Source: Roseburia sp.
Lineage (GTDB): Bacteria; Bacillota_A; Clostridia; Lachnospirales; Lachnospiraceae
DNA: 12,789 nucleotides
NCBI GenBank assembly: GCA_017547315.1
Contig: JAFYQA010000076.1
Coordinates: 1-12,789, forward strand
Direction of reading: 5' to 3'
In this document: positions 1-6,841 of the stretch, one piece after another
How positions within the stretch are numbered: the first letter of the stretch is position 1
Layout: each line of letters opens with the position of its first letter
Notes under the pieces: generated by a model
The model's database searches: none
What the model was told of the DNA's origin: nothing
What the model saw: only the letters and a program-made list of their open reading frames with translations
Position numbers and translations under genes: made by a program

Positions 1-329
1 ATTTTACCAAGGTTACCATGTCCTAAACCTACTTTTCTGTGGTCAGCAACAGATCCTGGAATACAGAATACCTGGATACCTTCACCGATTGCAGCAGCTG
101 CATCTGCAGCACGTCTACAGTCTTTTTTGATTGCGATTGCAGCACCTACGATGTAAGCCCAGCAAGCGTTCTCGAAACAGATTGGCTGGATTGCTTTTAC
201 CTGATTGTAAATATCAAGTCCAGCGTCTTTTGTAATTTTTTCAGCTTCTTCGATAGAGCTGATACCATAACTATTCAACACAGCGTTAATCTGTGGAATT
301 CTTCTTTCATATGATTCAAATAATGCCAT
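1..329 (-). CDS. GGGtGRT family protein, N-terminal part (cut by window edge)
   Basis: The frame opens at ATG 329-327 and stays open to base 1, giving 109 residues that begin MALFESYERRIPQINAVLN. The segments IQPICFENACWAY and GIQVFCIPGSVADHRKVGLGHGNLG are what I recognise as the start of the GGGtGRT family, proteins of roughly 330 residues named for a glycine-rich motif that would lie outside this window. The biochemical role of the family is not established. It is usually encoded beside a NifU-like Fe-S scaffold gene, as here, so a link to Fe-S or cysteine chemistry is inferred; C51, C57, C72 and C88 are visible. The start is supported by AAAGGAG eight nt upstream of the ATG. No promoter is seen in the 101-nt spacer, so it is probably co-transcribed with the NifU-like gene. 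Confidence 0.85.
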   Translation of the reverse strand, partial: MALFESYERRIPQINAVLNSYGISSIEEAEKITKDAGLDIYNQVKAIQPICFENACWAYIVGAAIAIKKDCRRAADAAAAIGEGIQVFCIPGSVADHRKVGLGHGNLGK

Positions 330-350
330 TTCAATTTTCTCCTTTCGTTA

Positions 351-427
351 TTTCACCTCGCATGCGAACATGCGAATGAAACTCGCCGTTCGTCAAACGT
401 GCGAGCACGATGACTCACTTACGCTCG
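351..427. repeat. CpG-rich multi-palindrome element in intergenic spacer
   Basis: Three inverted repeats are packed into 77 nt between the NifU-like and GGGtGRT genes. First, TCGCATG/CATGCGA (358-364 and 369-375) around a 4-nt loop, extended across a small internal loop by TTTCA/TGAAA (351-355 and 377-381). Second, CTCGC-CGTT/AACG-T-GCGAG (382-390 and 396-405) with one bulged base. Third, CGAGC/GCTCG (402-406 and 423-427), which competes with the second. In the minus-strand transcript the first loop reads UUCG. The stretch holds about eleven CG dinucleotides, far more than its surroundings. No T-run follows, so it does not look like an intrinsic terminator. It may be an extragenic palindromic repeat or a processing or stabilising structure between two operon genes. 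Confidence 0.6.
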
Positions 428-430
428 TTT

Positions 431-1123
431 CTATTCATGACGTGGGTCGATAATTCTTGCAGCGTCTGCTACACGACCATACTGTCCTTTTGCTTTTTCC
501 CAAGCTGTGTTAGGATCATCACCTTTTTTGATGAAGTCAGTCATTTTTCCAAGAGAAACGAACTGGTATCCGATAACTTCGTTGTTCTCATCAAGAGCGA
601 TACCTGTTACATAGCCTTCTGCCATTTCAAGGTAACGAACACCTTTTTCTCTTGTTGCGTACATTGTACCAACCTGAGAACGAAGTCCTTTTCCTAAGTC
701 TTCAAGACCTGCACCGATTGCAAGACCATCATCAGAGAATGCACTCTGTGTACGACCGTAAACGATCTGTAAGAATAATTCTCTCATAGCTGTATTGATA
801 GCATCACAAACTAAGTCTGTATTCAAAGCTTCAAGGATAGTTTTACCCTGTAAGATTTCAGCTGCCATAGCTGCTGAATGAGTCATACCAGAACATCCGA
901 TTGTCTCTACTAAAGCTTCTTCAATGATACCATTCTTTACATTGAGGGAAAGCTTACAAGCACCCTGCTGTGGTGCACACCAGCCAATACCGTGTGTAAA
1001 GCCTGAAATATCTTCAATTTTTTTAGCCTGAACCCATTTTCCTTCTTCTGGAATAGGAGCTGGTTCATGTTTTGCGCCCTTAGCAACTGGACACATGTTT
1101 TCAACTTCCTTTGTGTAAATCAT
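431..1123 (-). CDS. NifU-like iron-sulfur cluster assembly scaffold protein
   Basis: This 230-residue protein resembles the NifU/IscU N-terminal scaffold family in a clostridial form longer than classical IscU (about 130 residues). Cysteines sit at C11, C49, C56, C77 and C106. The best-conserved block is ETIGCSGMTHSAAM around C77, matching the glycine-cysteine loop of the scaffold fold, followed by the helix AAEILQGKTILEAL. Such proteins hold a nascent Fe-S cluster for transfer to target enzymes; that activity is inferred from family, and the cysteine spacing is not the textbook IscU pattern. No IscS or SufBCD genes are nearby. The start at 1123 has GAAAGGAG seven nt upstream, favouring it over the internal Met10. 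The 97-nt gap upstream is AT-rich with a CTAATTAG palindrome but no clear promoter. It is followed by the GGGtGRT gene, its usual partner. Confidence 0.8.
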   Translation of the reverse strand: MIYTKEVENMCPVAKGAKHEPAPIPEEGKWVQAKKIEDISGFTHGIGWCAPQQGACKLSLNVKNGIIEEALVETIGCSGMTHSAAMAAEILQGKTILEALNTDLVCDAINTAMRELFLQIVYGRTQSAFSDDGLAIGAGLEDLGKGLRSQVGTMYATREKGVRYLEMAEGYVTGIALDENNEVIGYQFVSLGKMTDFIKKGDDPNTAWEKAKGQYGRVADAARIIDPRHE

Positions 1124-1220
1124 TATAAAACTCCTTTCACATAACTAAATATGTAATTGTTATTCATTTAACATACCGCAACTATTTTCGCATATTTTAT
1201 CTAATTAGTAAAGTCCTATT

Positions 1221-2804
1221 TTAACCAAAAAAGTATAATTCTGAGAAAACTTCTTCGGCAGGTAGACCAATATTTAATATTTGTCCATCTTTTACTCTGA
1301 TATATCCCTCTACACCATTGCTATCACGAACTAAAATCCACTCTTTACAATCAGTTGCAATAAAATATACCTCTTCTTGCGCCTGCATGGTAAGTACCGG
1401 CGACTTCTCATCCATACTATAATATACTGGAATATCTACATAAAGTGCATGTGGCTGATACCAAGTATAATCTGAACTTACACGCTCCATCTTTTCTAGT
1501 GTTCGCTCACTAATGTTATACCAATAGTAAGTATAGACATAAGCAGAATGAATCAAATCCACCTTACTTATTCCCATCACACTATTCTGACCTGTAAACC
1601 CATCATATGAATTATTGCCGTAGTCATCAAACGGGAATCCCTGCACTTCTCCAACATAATTTAACTCACCATCATATTGGAAAAAATAAGTAACAGGATC
1701 ATCACTTGGACCATCATCTAAAATAGCAATCTCAAGTTTATCATCATAATATGCAATATCTGTAATATAGTAAACATCCGCAACCGGAGTTACTAATGTC
1801 ACATATTCTCCTAAATCATATTTGACTCCGTCAATGGTTAAAATACACTGATACTCCCATTCTCCCTCTGGAATAACCTCATAGCGAATTGTCTGCTCTG
1901 TTCCATTCGCACACAACGCAGCCTTTGCCTTTTCACCTACCGTATACTGTTTTGGATATGGGTGCTCTTTTGCATAAGCCTCTTCTGCTTCCACAATCAG
2001 TTTTAAGTTCGCAATCTCTACTTCATTCAATTCACGCTCATTGACTTCATTTTTATCCTCTTTTACTTCATACCAACTGCATGATTCAAAATACGAAGCC
2101 AGATATTCATTTTGAAATACTCTGCCATGGCGGGCATAAATCTCATTTCTGGCAATCCACAATTGATTATTGGTCATATTCATTACATGATAACTTTCTA
2201 ATGGCAGAATACTACTAACTGGTATCTCATACTGACTCACATCATAATGTACATTCTCTGCATGAATCTCCATATTACCTGCAATCCATTCAACATAAGG
2301 CATCATCTCGCTATATTCGCTGACAATTACCTCATCTTCTACATAGCAGGTCACATCCGAAGGTTTCATTACATAATAAAGCTTTCCATCATCTGTATAA
2401 GCAACTAACGTTTCACCCGTTCCGCTATTAGAATATTGATTCGTCCGATAAATCCCACATAGGAAACCTAACGTATCTTCCTTCTCATTAGATGCTTTCT
2501 GATAAAAAGATACACCATTAGCATCTTCTTTTGTTGTATATTTGCCAGCCCATTCTTTTGGTATCGTAATACTGATATCTTCCCATGTATAGCTCTCTCC
2601 TGCATAAGAAATTCGTCCTAATACGTCCGATACCATAATCTGGGTCTCTTCATTCTCTTCTGTAGAATCTGTACTTATCTCTGTTTCAATGCTCTCCGTG
2701 CTATTTACGGATTCATCATTCTTTTGTACATTGCTTTGTCCGTTACAGCCTGTTGCAAAAAATAAACAACCTAATAAACAGGCTATCATCATTCTCTTTT
2801 TCAT
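1221..2804 (-). CDS. Secreted lipoprotein with YARHG domain and C-terminal SH3-like domain
   Basis: This 527-residue protein begins with a lipoprotein signal: MKKR, a hydrophobic stretch and FATGC, so C20 is the likely lipidated cysteine. Residues 21-55 are a Ser/Thr/Glu/Asn-rich tether. Residues 60-190 form an unrecognised beta-rich region. Residues 211-270 are a clear YARHG domain, with WIARNEIYARHGR and the usual aromatic residues and final helix; this extracellular domain is common in clostridia and of unknown function. Residues 285-450 look like beta strands with many Tyr and Asp. Residues 453-508 resemble a bacterial SH3 domain (VDIPVYYSMD, then EWILV and EGYIRV), which may bind cell wall. 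It is expected on the outer face of the membrane. GAAGGAGG lies just upstream of the ATG, and a good promoter lies 39 nt upstream, so it is probably monocistronic. Substrate or ligand unknown. Confidence 0.85.
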   Translation of the reverse strand: MKKRMMIACLLGCLFFATGCNGQSNVQKNDESVNSTESIETEISTDSTEENEETQIMVSDVLGRISYAGESYTWEDISITIPKEWAGKYTTKEDANGVSFYQKASNEKEDTLGFLCGIYRTNQYSNSGTGETLVAYTDDGKLYYVMKPSDVTCYVEDEVIVSEYSEMMPYVEWIAGNMEIHAENVHYDVSQYEIPVSSILPLESYHVMNMTNNQLWIARNEIYARHGRVFQNEYLASYFESCSWYEVKEDKNEVNERELNEVEIANLKLIVEAEEAYAKEHPYPKQYTVGEKAKAALCANGTEQTIRYEVIPEGEWEYQCILTIDGVKYDLGEYVTLVTPVADVYYITDIAYYDDKLEIAILDDGPSDDPVTYFFQYDGELNYVGEVQGFPFDDYGNNSYDGFTGQNSVMGISKVDLIHSAYVYTYYWYNISERTLEKMERVSSDYTWYQPHALYVDIPVYYSMDEKSPVLTMQAQEEVYFIATDCKEWILVRDSNGVEGYIRVKDGQILNIGLPAEEVFSELYFFG

Positions 2805-2842
2805 AGCACGTCCTCCTTCAATAAATAATCTTTTACGATTAC

Positions 2843-2871
2843 ATTTTACCTCATGAACGAGTGCACTTCAA
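2843..2871 (-). promoter_or_regulatory. Sigma-A-type promoter for the YARHG lipoprotein gene
   Basis: On the minus strand the sequence reads TTGAAG, 17 nt, TAAAAT. The -35 box is at 2866-2871 and the -10 box at 2843-2848. Transcription would start near 2836, giving a leader of about 32 nt that includes the strong ribosome site. This makes the lipoprotein gene a separate unit from the AAA+ gene upstream. Confidence 0.6.
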
Positions 2872-2875
2872 ATTT

Positions 2876-2885
2876 TTCACGTGAA
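2876..2885. promoter_or_regulatory. Perfect 10-bp palindrome abutting the -35 box
   Basis: TTCACGTGAA is a perfect palindrome four bases upstream of the -35 box of the lipoprotein promoter. With no loop it is more likely a dimeric regulator site than an RNA hairpin. The regulator is unknown, and a 10-bp palindrome can occur by chance in a window this size. Confidence 0.3.
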
Positions 2886-2919
2886 TGTCATACTAATTTA
2901 AAAAACTTGAAATATTCTG

Positions 2920-4440
2920 TTAAACTTCGTCCCTTTTTAATTCTGACAAAAGTTCCGCCTTCTTTGTTCCGATTAAAAGTTCCTGATTGTACTTCATATA
3001 TCGCTCACAATTATGCTCTGCAAGGAACATAACCGCTTCTTTCCCCAAGGTCAACTCTGTTACAAATACTACAATTTCCTGTCCGTTTTCGAATGCTTTC
3101 TCCATAAAATCAAATGCAAATTCCAACGCTTTCTCGGTAGTCACTTCCATTTCTTCCAATGTAAGTCTTTGTACATCAAAACCTCGTTTTGCACTCATAA
3201 AACAACGCTCTGGCACATCATTAGTTTCTGTAAACATAGCATCATTTAGTTCTAAAATACTTTCTTTTAACTTACCAAGCAATCGTCTCTGCAACTCTTC
3301 TTCTCTTCGTGTATAAAATCCTGCTTCCTTGTACGCTATGATTTCCGCTTCTTTCTTCTGCACAAGCTCTTCGTAGAATTTTACCGGATTATCACATTCT
3401 GCGATGCCTGCTCTATAATTCTTCAAAAATCCATACCAGTTATCCGTAACGTATTTTTCTTCGCTGTATCGGATAAAATAACGCTGCAAACCATCAAAAA
3501 GCAAATTAGTCACTGCCAAACGCTCATCAAATGCCGCAGCATAAATGCGTGCAAACACTTCCGGTTTCACTTTACCTGATAAAATCTCCTGCACACCATA
3601 ATCATCCTGATATTTGCGATACAAATCGATATATGCTGCAAAATCTTCCGCCACTTCTGCGTGATGTAAAAACTCATGCACAACTGCCTCATCTACCGGC
3701 ACATCCATATCTTCGTACACCATCATTAAGTTACTCAAATCTTCCCAGCCACGTGCCGTCACAAACTGTAAACCGTCTACATCTGCTTCCACTCGGTAAA
3801 AATTCTTCGGACGGAGTTCTAAATAACTCATGATTGCACCATGTAAATGCTGCGTTCTAGCGTATTCTTTCCATACTCTGAAATCTGCTTCAATCGTCAG
3901 ATAACGCAAACGGTCAAGCGTTACCATATCAAAATCACGGACAGATTTATTGTATTCCGGTGGGTTACCCGCCGCTACAATAATCCAACCTTCTGGTACT
4001 GACTGATTACCAAATGTCTTGCACTGCAAAAACTGAAGCATAGTCGGTGCCAAGGTTTCTGATACACAGTTAATCTCATCGATAAACAAAATACCCTCTT
4101 TTTGCTTACTGTCACGGATTTTACGATGTACGCTGGCAATAATCTCACTCATAGTATATTCTGTTACAGAATAAGTCTTACCCTCAAATTCTTCCTCACG
4201 AATAAAAGGAAGTCCCACCGCACTCTGTCTGGTATGATGGGTAATCGTATAGGCCACCAAACCAATTTTTTCTTCACGCGCAATCTGTTCCATAATCTGT
4301 GTTTTTCCGATACCCGGAGGTCCCATTAATAGAATTGGACGCTGTCTAATTGATGGAATCCGGTAAAATCCAGCTTCATTTTTCGCCAGATATGCCTGTA
4401 CAGTATGTTTAATTTCCTGTTTTGCTTGTTTTATATTCAT
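2920..4440 (-). CDS. MoxR-like AAA+ ATPase of the LRR-VWA-AAA+ cassette
   Basis: This 506-residue protein has an N-terminal AAA+ module with Walker A GPPGIGKT (40-47), Walker B ILFIDE (117-122), sensor 1 AAGNP (156-160) and candidate arginine fingers in LDRLRYL (R177 or R179). This is the MoxR arrangement: hexameric ATPases that work with a VWA-domain partner as chaperone-like remodelling machines. Residues 200-370 contain the lid region and helices; residues 370-506 form a helical, charged C-terminal extension without a recognised domain. The VWA partner is encoded immediately upstream, with a 34-nt gap. AAAAGGAAA precedes the ATG by eight or nine nt. The pairing resembles RavA-ViaA in layout, but the C-terminal part is not the RavA LARA region as far as I can tell. 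The substrate is unknown; cytoplasmic location is inferred from the lack of a signal peptide. Confidence 0.85.
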   Translation of the reverse strand: MNIKQAKQEIKHTVQAYLAKNEAGFYRIPSIRQRPILLMGPPGIGKTQIMEQIAREEKIGLVAYTITHHTRQSAVGLPFIREEEFEGKTYSVTEYTMSEIIASVHRKIRDSKQKEGILFIDEINCVSETLAPTMLQFLQCKTFGNQSVPEGWIIVAAGNPPEYNKSVRDFDMVTLDRLRYLTIEADFRVWKEYARTQHLHGAIMSYLELRPKNFYRVEADVDGLQFVTARGWEDLSNLMMVYEDMDVPVDEAVVHEFLHHAEVAEDFAAYIDLYRKYQDDYGVQEILSGKVKPEVFARIYAAAFDERLAVTNLLFDGLQRYFIRYSEEKYVTDNWYGFLKNYRAGIAECDNPVKFYEELVQKKEAEIIAYKEAGFYTRREEELQRRLLGKLKESILELNDAMFTETNDVPERCFMSAKRGFDVQRLTLEEMEVTTEKALEFAFDFMEKAFENGQEIVVFVTELTLGKEAVMFLAEHNCERYMKYNQELLIGTKKAELLSELKRDEV

Positions 4441-4474
4441 ATTTTTTTCCTTTTCTAAAAATTACATTATCACA

Positions 4475-5803
4475 TTATACCTGTCTCATGAACTCTTCCG
4501 GTTCCAACTTCAGTCGAATCGCCCACGAAGGCACCTGTGTGTCATCGTATTCTTCCAAAAATAAAAATGCCGTCTTATATTCAGGTCTCTGTTTCGGGTA
4601 AATTCCTTTACCATCCGTAAAATATAGTAAACCACCCAAATTCCTACACTGACCTTGTTTGCGCAACTCATTCACATAAGCAAATGCCGGTCTAAAATCC
4701 GTACCACCTCCGCCGATGAGTTCAAATTCTTCCATAAACCGTGCCAGCTCTGCTTCCGTGTGTATCACCGTATCACTTTGCACGGTATTATCACACTGTA
4801 AAATACGGATAACTGAATCTGCGAAAAAACTGTTACTTTGATTCAAAATATTTGCTGTTTCTTTTAAAAACTGCTTCACTAAATCTCCGCTTGTGGAATA
4901 ACTGGTATCTAATACAATAATAAATTCTCGTATTTTCTTACTTTCACGACTTTCCATCGGTTCAATCAATGGCAAGTTTCCGTACACACGCAATCCATAA
5001 GTATAATAATTCAAATCAAATTCATCCGGGTCGGAGTATAATTCTTCCCGCAACACCGAAAACTTCTGTAAAAAATCTTTATAACTTCTTCTGCTTCGTT
5101 CCGCAGCAAGCAAGGACGCGAGCATCCGCTCTCCTTCTTCTTGTTCGTCACCGTTTCTCTCTTGCTCCATTCTGGTCTGTCTTGCGATTTTGTCCCATTT
5201 TTTACGGTTCTCTGCGGCTGTTTGTTGTTTCGCTTCGGAGTCAGTTTTCTTCGGCCAATAACGATGGTCATCGGTATGAAATTCCATTTCTAAAGCAATA
5301 ATTTCTGCCTCCGGCATCTCCCATAATATCCTGTAAATACATGCTGCTGAGATACTTCCTTTTTCTGCCCGTAATTTTTCATAAGTCATCTGGCGAAGTC
5401 CACTTAGAATACGTTTGGTACATGGTTTATTCATACCATCAATTACATATTCCACTGCAATATCACAAGCCAGATGCCAGAATCTGCGATAATCTCCACT
5501 GTCAATATTTCCTGGCATAATCCACAAATGAGAGAAAATGCAATGCAAAATCGTATGCAGATACAATCGGTCAAGATATTTCGCATTTTGTTTAAACACC
5601 CGAAGTGCCTGCTCCGTAGAAAAACATAAAAAACTGCCATCAGTAGCAAAAGTCTGAACGGATTTATCATTCTTAGGAGTCAATGCAGACAATGCTACAT
5701 TTAGATATCGTAAATCTAAATATATCTCGTTACGCACATAATCTAATATTTTTAAAGACATTTCTATTTCCCATTCTTCCTGGGTCTGAATATGTTTTTT
5801 CAT
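4475..5803 (-). CDS. DUF2201-type VWA-like protein with degenerate metallopeptidase-like domain
   Basis: This 442-residue protein has two recognisable parts. Residues 15-165 resemble the putative metallopeptidase domain found at the N-terminus of DUF2201 proteins, but the zinc-site motif reads HTILH (83-87) with a further H92, so the catalytic Glu of HExxH is Thr. Residues 185-250 are a charged, probably coiled-coil linker. Residues 292-440 are a VWA-like domain with an intact metal-ion-dependent adhesion site: DTSYS (D299, S301, S303), GGGGTDF (T368, D369) and YFTDG (D397). VWA proteins of this type act as substrate adaptors for MoxR AAA+ ATPases. AAAGGAG lies nine nt before the ATG. The gene sits between the LRR gene (77-nt gap) and the AAA+ gene (34-nt gap), so it is read as the middle member of an operon. 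The loss of the Glu suggests a binding rather than a proteolytic role. Confidence 0.85.
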   Translation of the reverse strand: MKKHIQTQEEWEIEMSLKILDYVRNEIYLDLRYLNVALSALTPKNDKSVQTFATDGSFLCFSTEQALRVFKQNAKYLDRLYLHTILHCIFSHLWIMPGNIDSGDYRRFWHLACDIAVEYVIDGMNKPCTKRILSGLRQMTYEKLRAEKGSISAACIYRILWEMPEAEIIALEMEFHTDDHRYWPKKTDSEAKQQTAAENRKKWDKIARQTRMEQERNGDEQEEGERMLASLLAAERSRRSYKDFLQKFSVLREELYSDPDEFDLNYYTYGLRVYGNLPLIEPMESRESKKIREFIIVLDTSYSTSGDLVKQFLKETANILNQSNSFFADSVIRILQCDNTVQSDTVIHTEAELARFMEEFELIGGGGTDFRPAFAYVNELRKQGQCRNLGGLLYFTDGKGIYPKQRPEYKTAFLFLEEYDDTQVPSWAIRLKLEPEEFMRQV

Positions 5804-5828
5804 CCGCCTTGTCTCCTTTCTTCTTAAT

Positions 5829-5857
5829 ACTTTACGTTTCTATTGTATCGATTCCAA
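5829..5857 (-). promoter_or_regulatory. Possible weak internal promoter before the VWA gene
   Basis: In the 77-nt LRR-VWA gap the minus strand reads TTGGAA, 17 nt, TAAAGT; each box matches consensus at four of six positions. It could add transcription of the VWA and AAA+ genes independent of the LRR gene. The match is weak enough to be chance in AT-rich DNA. Confidence 0.25.
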
Positions 5858-5880
5858 AATACTCCTGTATCGCTTGATTT

Positions 5881-6777
5881 TTAGAAATCATCAAATGCAT
5901 ATCGGCTTACACGACTGGCTGATATAAAATACTGTTGCTTCAAACGTAAAATAAATGCACCGCCTTCTACCCACTCATACTCTGCCGCTAACCTTGCGCA
6001 ATTATCCAAGTGTGTCTGTTCAGCCAACTTACTTTTACACAAAAATTCTAAAAGATCCATATCTCTATCGAGAACTGCATTCTTACAAATTGCCTCTATA
6101 TGTGCCTGCACATAAGCTTCGTACTGTATCTTCGCTTCCACCGTAAGCCCTACTGGATAACGCAAACGATTCATCGCCATATCACACAATGTCTTCTCTT
6201 TTTCCTCTGCGCATGCCTTTCCAAAAATACCATCATAGCGACCATACTCAAATACACCATCTTTGAAAAATTGTCTGGCGCGAAAGCCTTCACCTTCGAT
6301 ATTACGCCCAAATAAATGTGCCGGCGTCACCTCGTCATAGCTTTCATAGTAATCTGGAAAAAGTACGACAGCACACTCCTCGTCTATCGTACCCACAAAA
6401 TATACTGTCAAATCTGAGGAAATTTGACGTAATACAAATCGTACTCCACTAGATTCTAATGCCCCGCACCGCACTTTCACATGGTGCAAATTATGGCAAT
6501 TCATAAATGCATCTCCGCCAAGTTCTGTCAGATTAGCACCCATTTCCAGACTTTCTAGTCCTGTACAATTATAAAATGCCATACGTTCTATTTTTCTCAC
6601 CGTATCAGACAATACAACTCGTTTCAAATATTTATTTTTTGCAAAACAATAGGGACCGACCTCTGTTAGTGGCAGTCCCTCGATTTCTTCCGGTAAAACC
6701 AGTTCTCCCGGCATGTCTGTCACGCCTAGGAGTCTGGCATTTCCTTCTTTCGTTTTTTCCCAATCTAAATTATACAT
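5881..6777 (-). CDS. Leucine-rich-repeat protein, first gene of the LRR-VWA-AAA+ cassette
   Basis: This 298-residue protein has no signal peptide. Residues 27-102 contain about three LRR_5 (BspA-type) repeats, visible as LPEEIEGLPLTEVGPYCF, then LKRVVLSDTVRKIERMAFYNC, then LESLEMGANLTELGGDAFMNC, each with the I/V-x-x-x-A/C-F-x-x-C turn. Residues 135-215 hold a distinct segment (FPDYYESYDEVTPAHLFGRNI, then EGFRARQFF and RLRYP) that I associate with clostridial LRR proteins encoded beside AAA+/VWA pairs. Residues 225-285 are helical and resemble an ankyrin-like hairpin (DMDLLEFL, then ARLAAEYEWVEGGAFIL). A cytoplasmic recognition or scaffold role for the AAA+/VWA machine is inferred. An in-frame stop four codons upstream fixes the start near 6777, although the ribosome site (GGTG, four nt before the ATG) is weak and overlaps an inverted repeat. 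Confidence 0.75.
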   Translation of the reverse strand: MYNLDWEKTKEGNARLLGVTDMPGELVLPEEIEGLPLTEVGPYCFAKNKYLKRVVLSDTVRKIERMAFYNCTGLESLEMGANLTELGGDAFMNCHNLHHVKVRCGALESSGVRFVLRQISSDLTVYFVGTIDEECAVVLFPDYYESYDEVTPAHLFGRNIEGEGFRARQFFKDGVFEYGRYDGIFGKACAEEKEKTLCDMAMNRLRYPVGLTVEAKIQYEAYVQAHIEAICKNAVLDRDMDLLEFLCKSKLAEQTHLDNCARLAAEYEWVEGGAFILRLKQQYFISASRVSRYAFDDF

Positions 6778-6810
6778 GAAGCACCACTAAATTTTAAAAT
6801 TTTATGCTTC
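6778..6810 (-). promoter_or_regulatory. Inverted repeat in the LRR leader overlapping the ribosome site
   Basis: GAAGCA (6778-6783) and TGCTTC (6805-6810) form a perfect 6-bp inverted repeat that ends exactly at the ATG of the LRR gene. The loop holds a self-complementary AT tract, AAATTTTAAAATTT (6789-6802). The only Shine-Dalgarno-like bases, GGTG at 6782-6785 on the minus strand, are partly inside the stem. A start predicted from the adjacent promoter, near 6805-6807, would cut the outer part of the stem. The full hairpin would therefore form mainly in read-through transcripts from the upstream gene. Confidence 0.4.
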
Positions 6811-6812
6811 TA

Positions 6813-6841
6813 AGTATACTGTTTTTAGTGTCTTTCTGCAA
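6813..6841 (-). promoter_or_regulatory. Sigma-A-type promoter for the LRR-VWA-AAA+ operon
   Basis: The minus strand reads TTGCAG (6836-6841), 17 nt, TATACT (6813-6818): four of six and five of six consensus matches at ideal spacing. The -35 box lies within the last codons of the acyltransferase gene. Transcription would begin about 28 nt before the LRR start codon. This argues that the cassette is its own transcription unit. Confidence 0.6.

Noticed and set aside
39..314. Plus-strand open frame of 91 codons at the left edge
   Set aside because: It lies opposite the GGGtGRT coding frame, which has family motifs and a ribosome site. The plus-strand translation is Cys/Phe-rich and resembles nothing.
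1124..1220. Promoter for the NifU-like gene
   Set aside because: TAAAAT-like and TTGCGG boxes exist but not at a workable spacing from each other, so no specific site is called.
2876..2919. Intrinsic terminator after the AAA+ gene
   Set aside because: A TTTTTT run is present just after the stop codon, but no stable GC-containing stem precedes it; the TTCACGTGAA palindrome further on has no loop.
5827..5880. Read-through extension of the LRR protein by 17 sense codons after its TAA
   Set aside because: The extra codons after the stop look like a chance open frame in the spacer, and the VWA ribosome site lies in the same gap.
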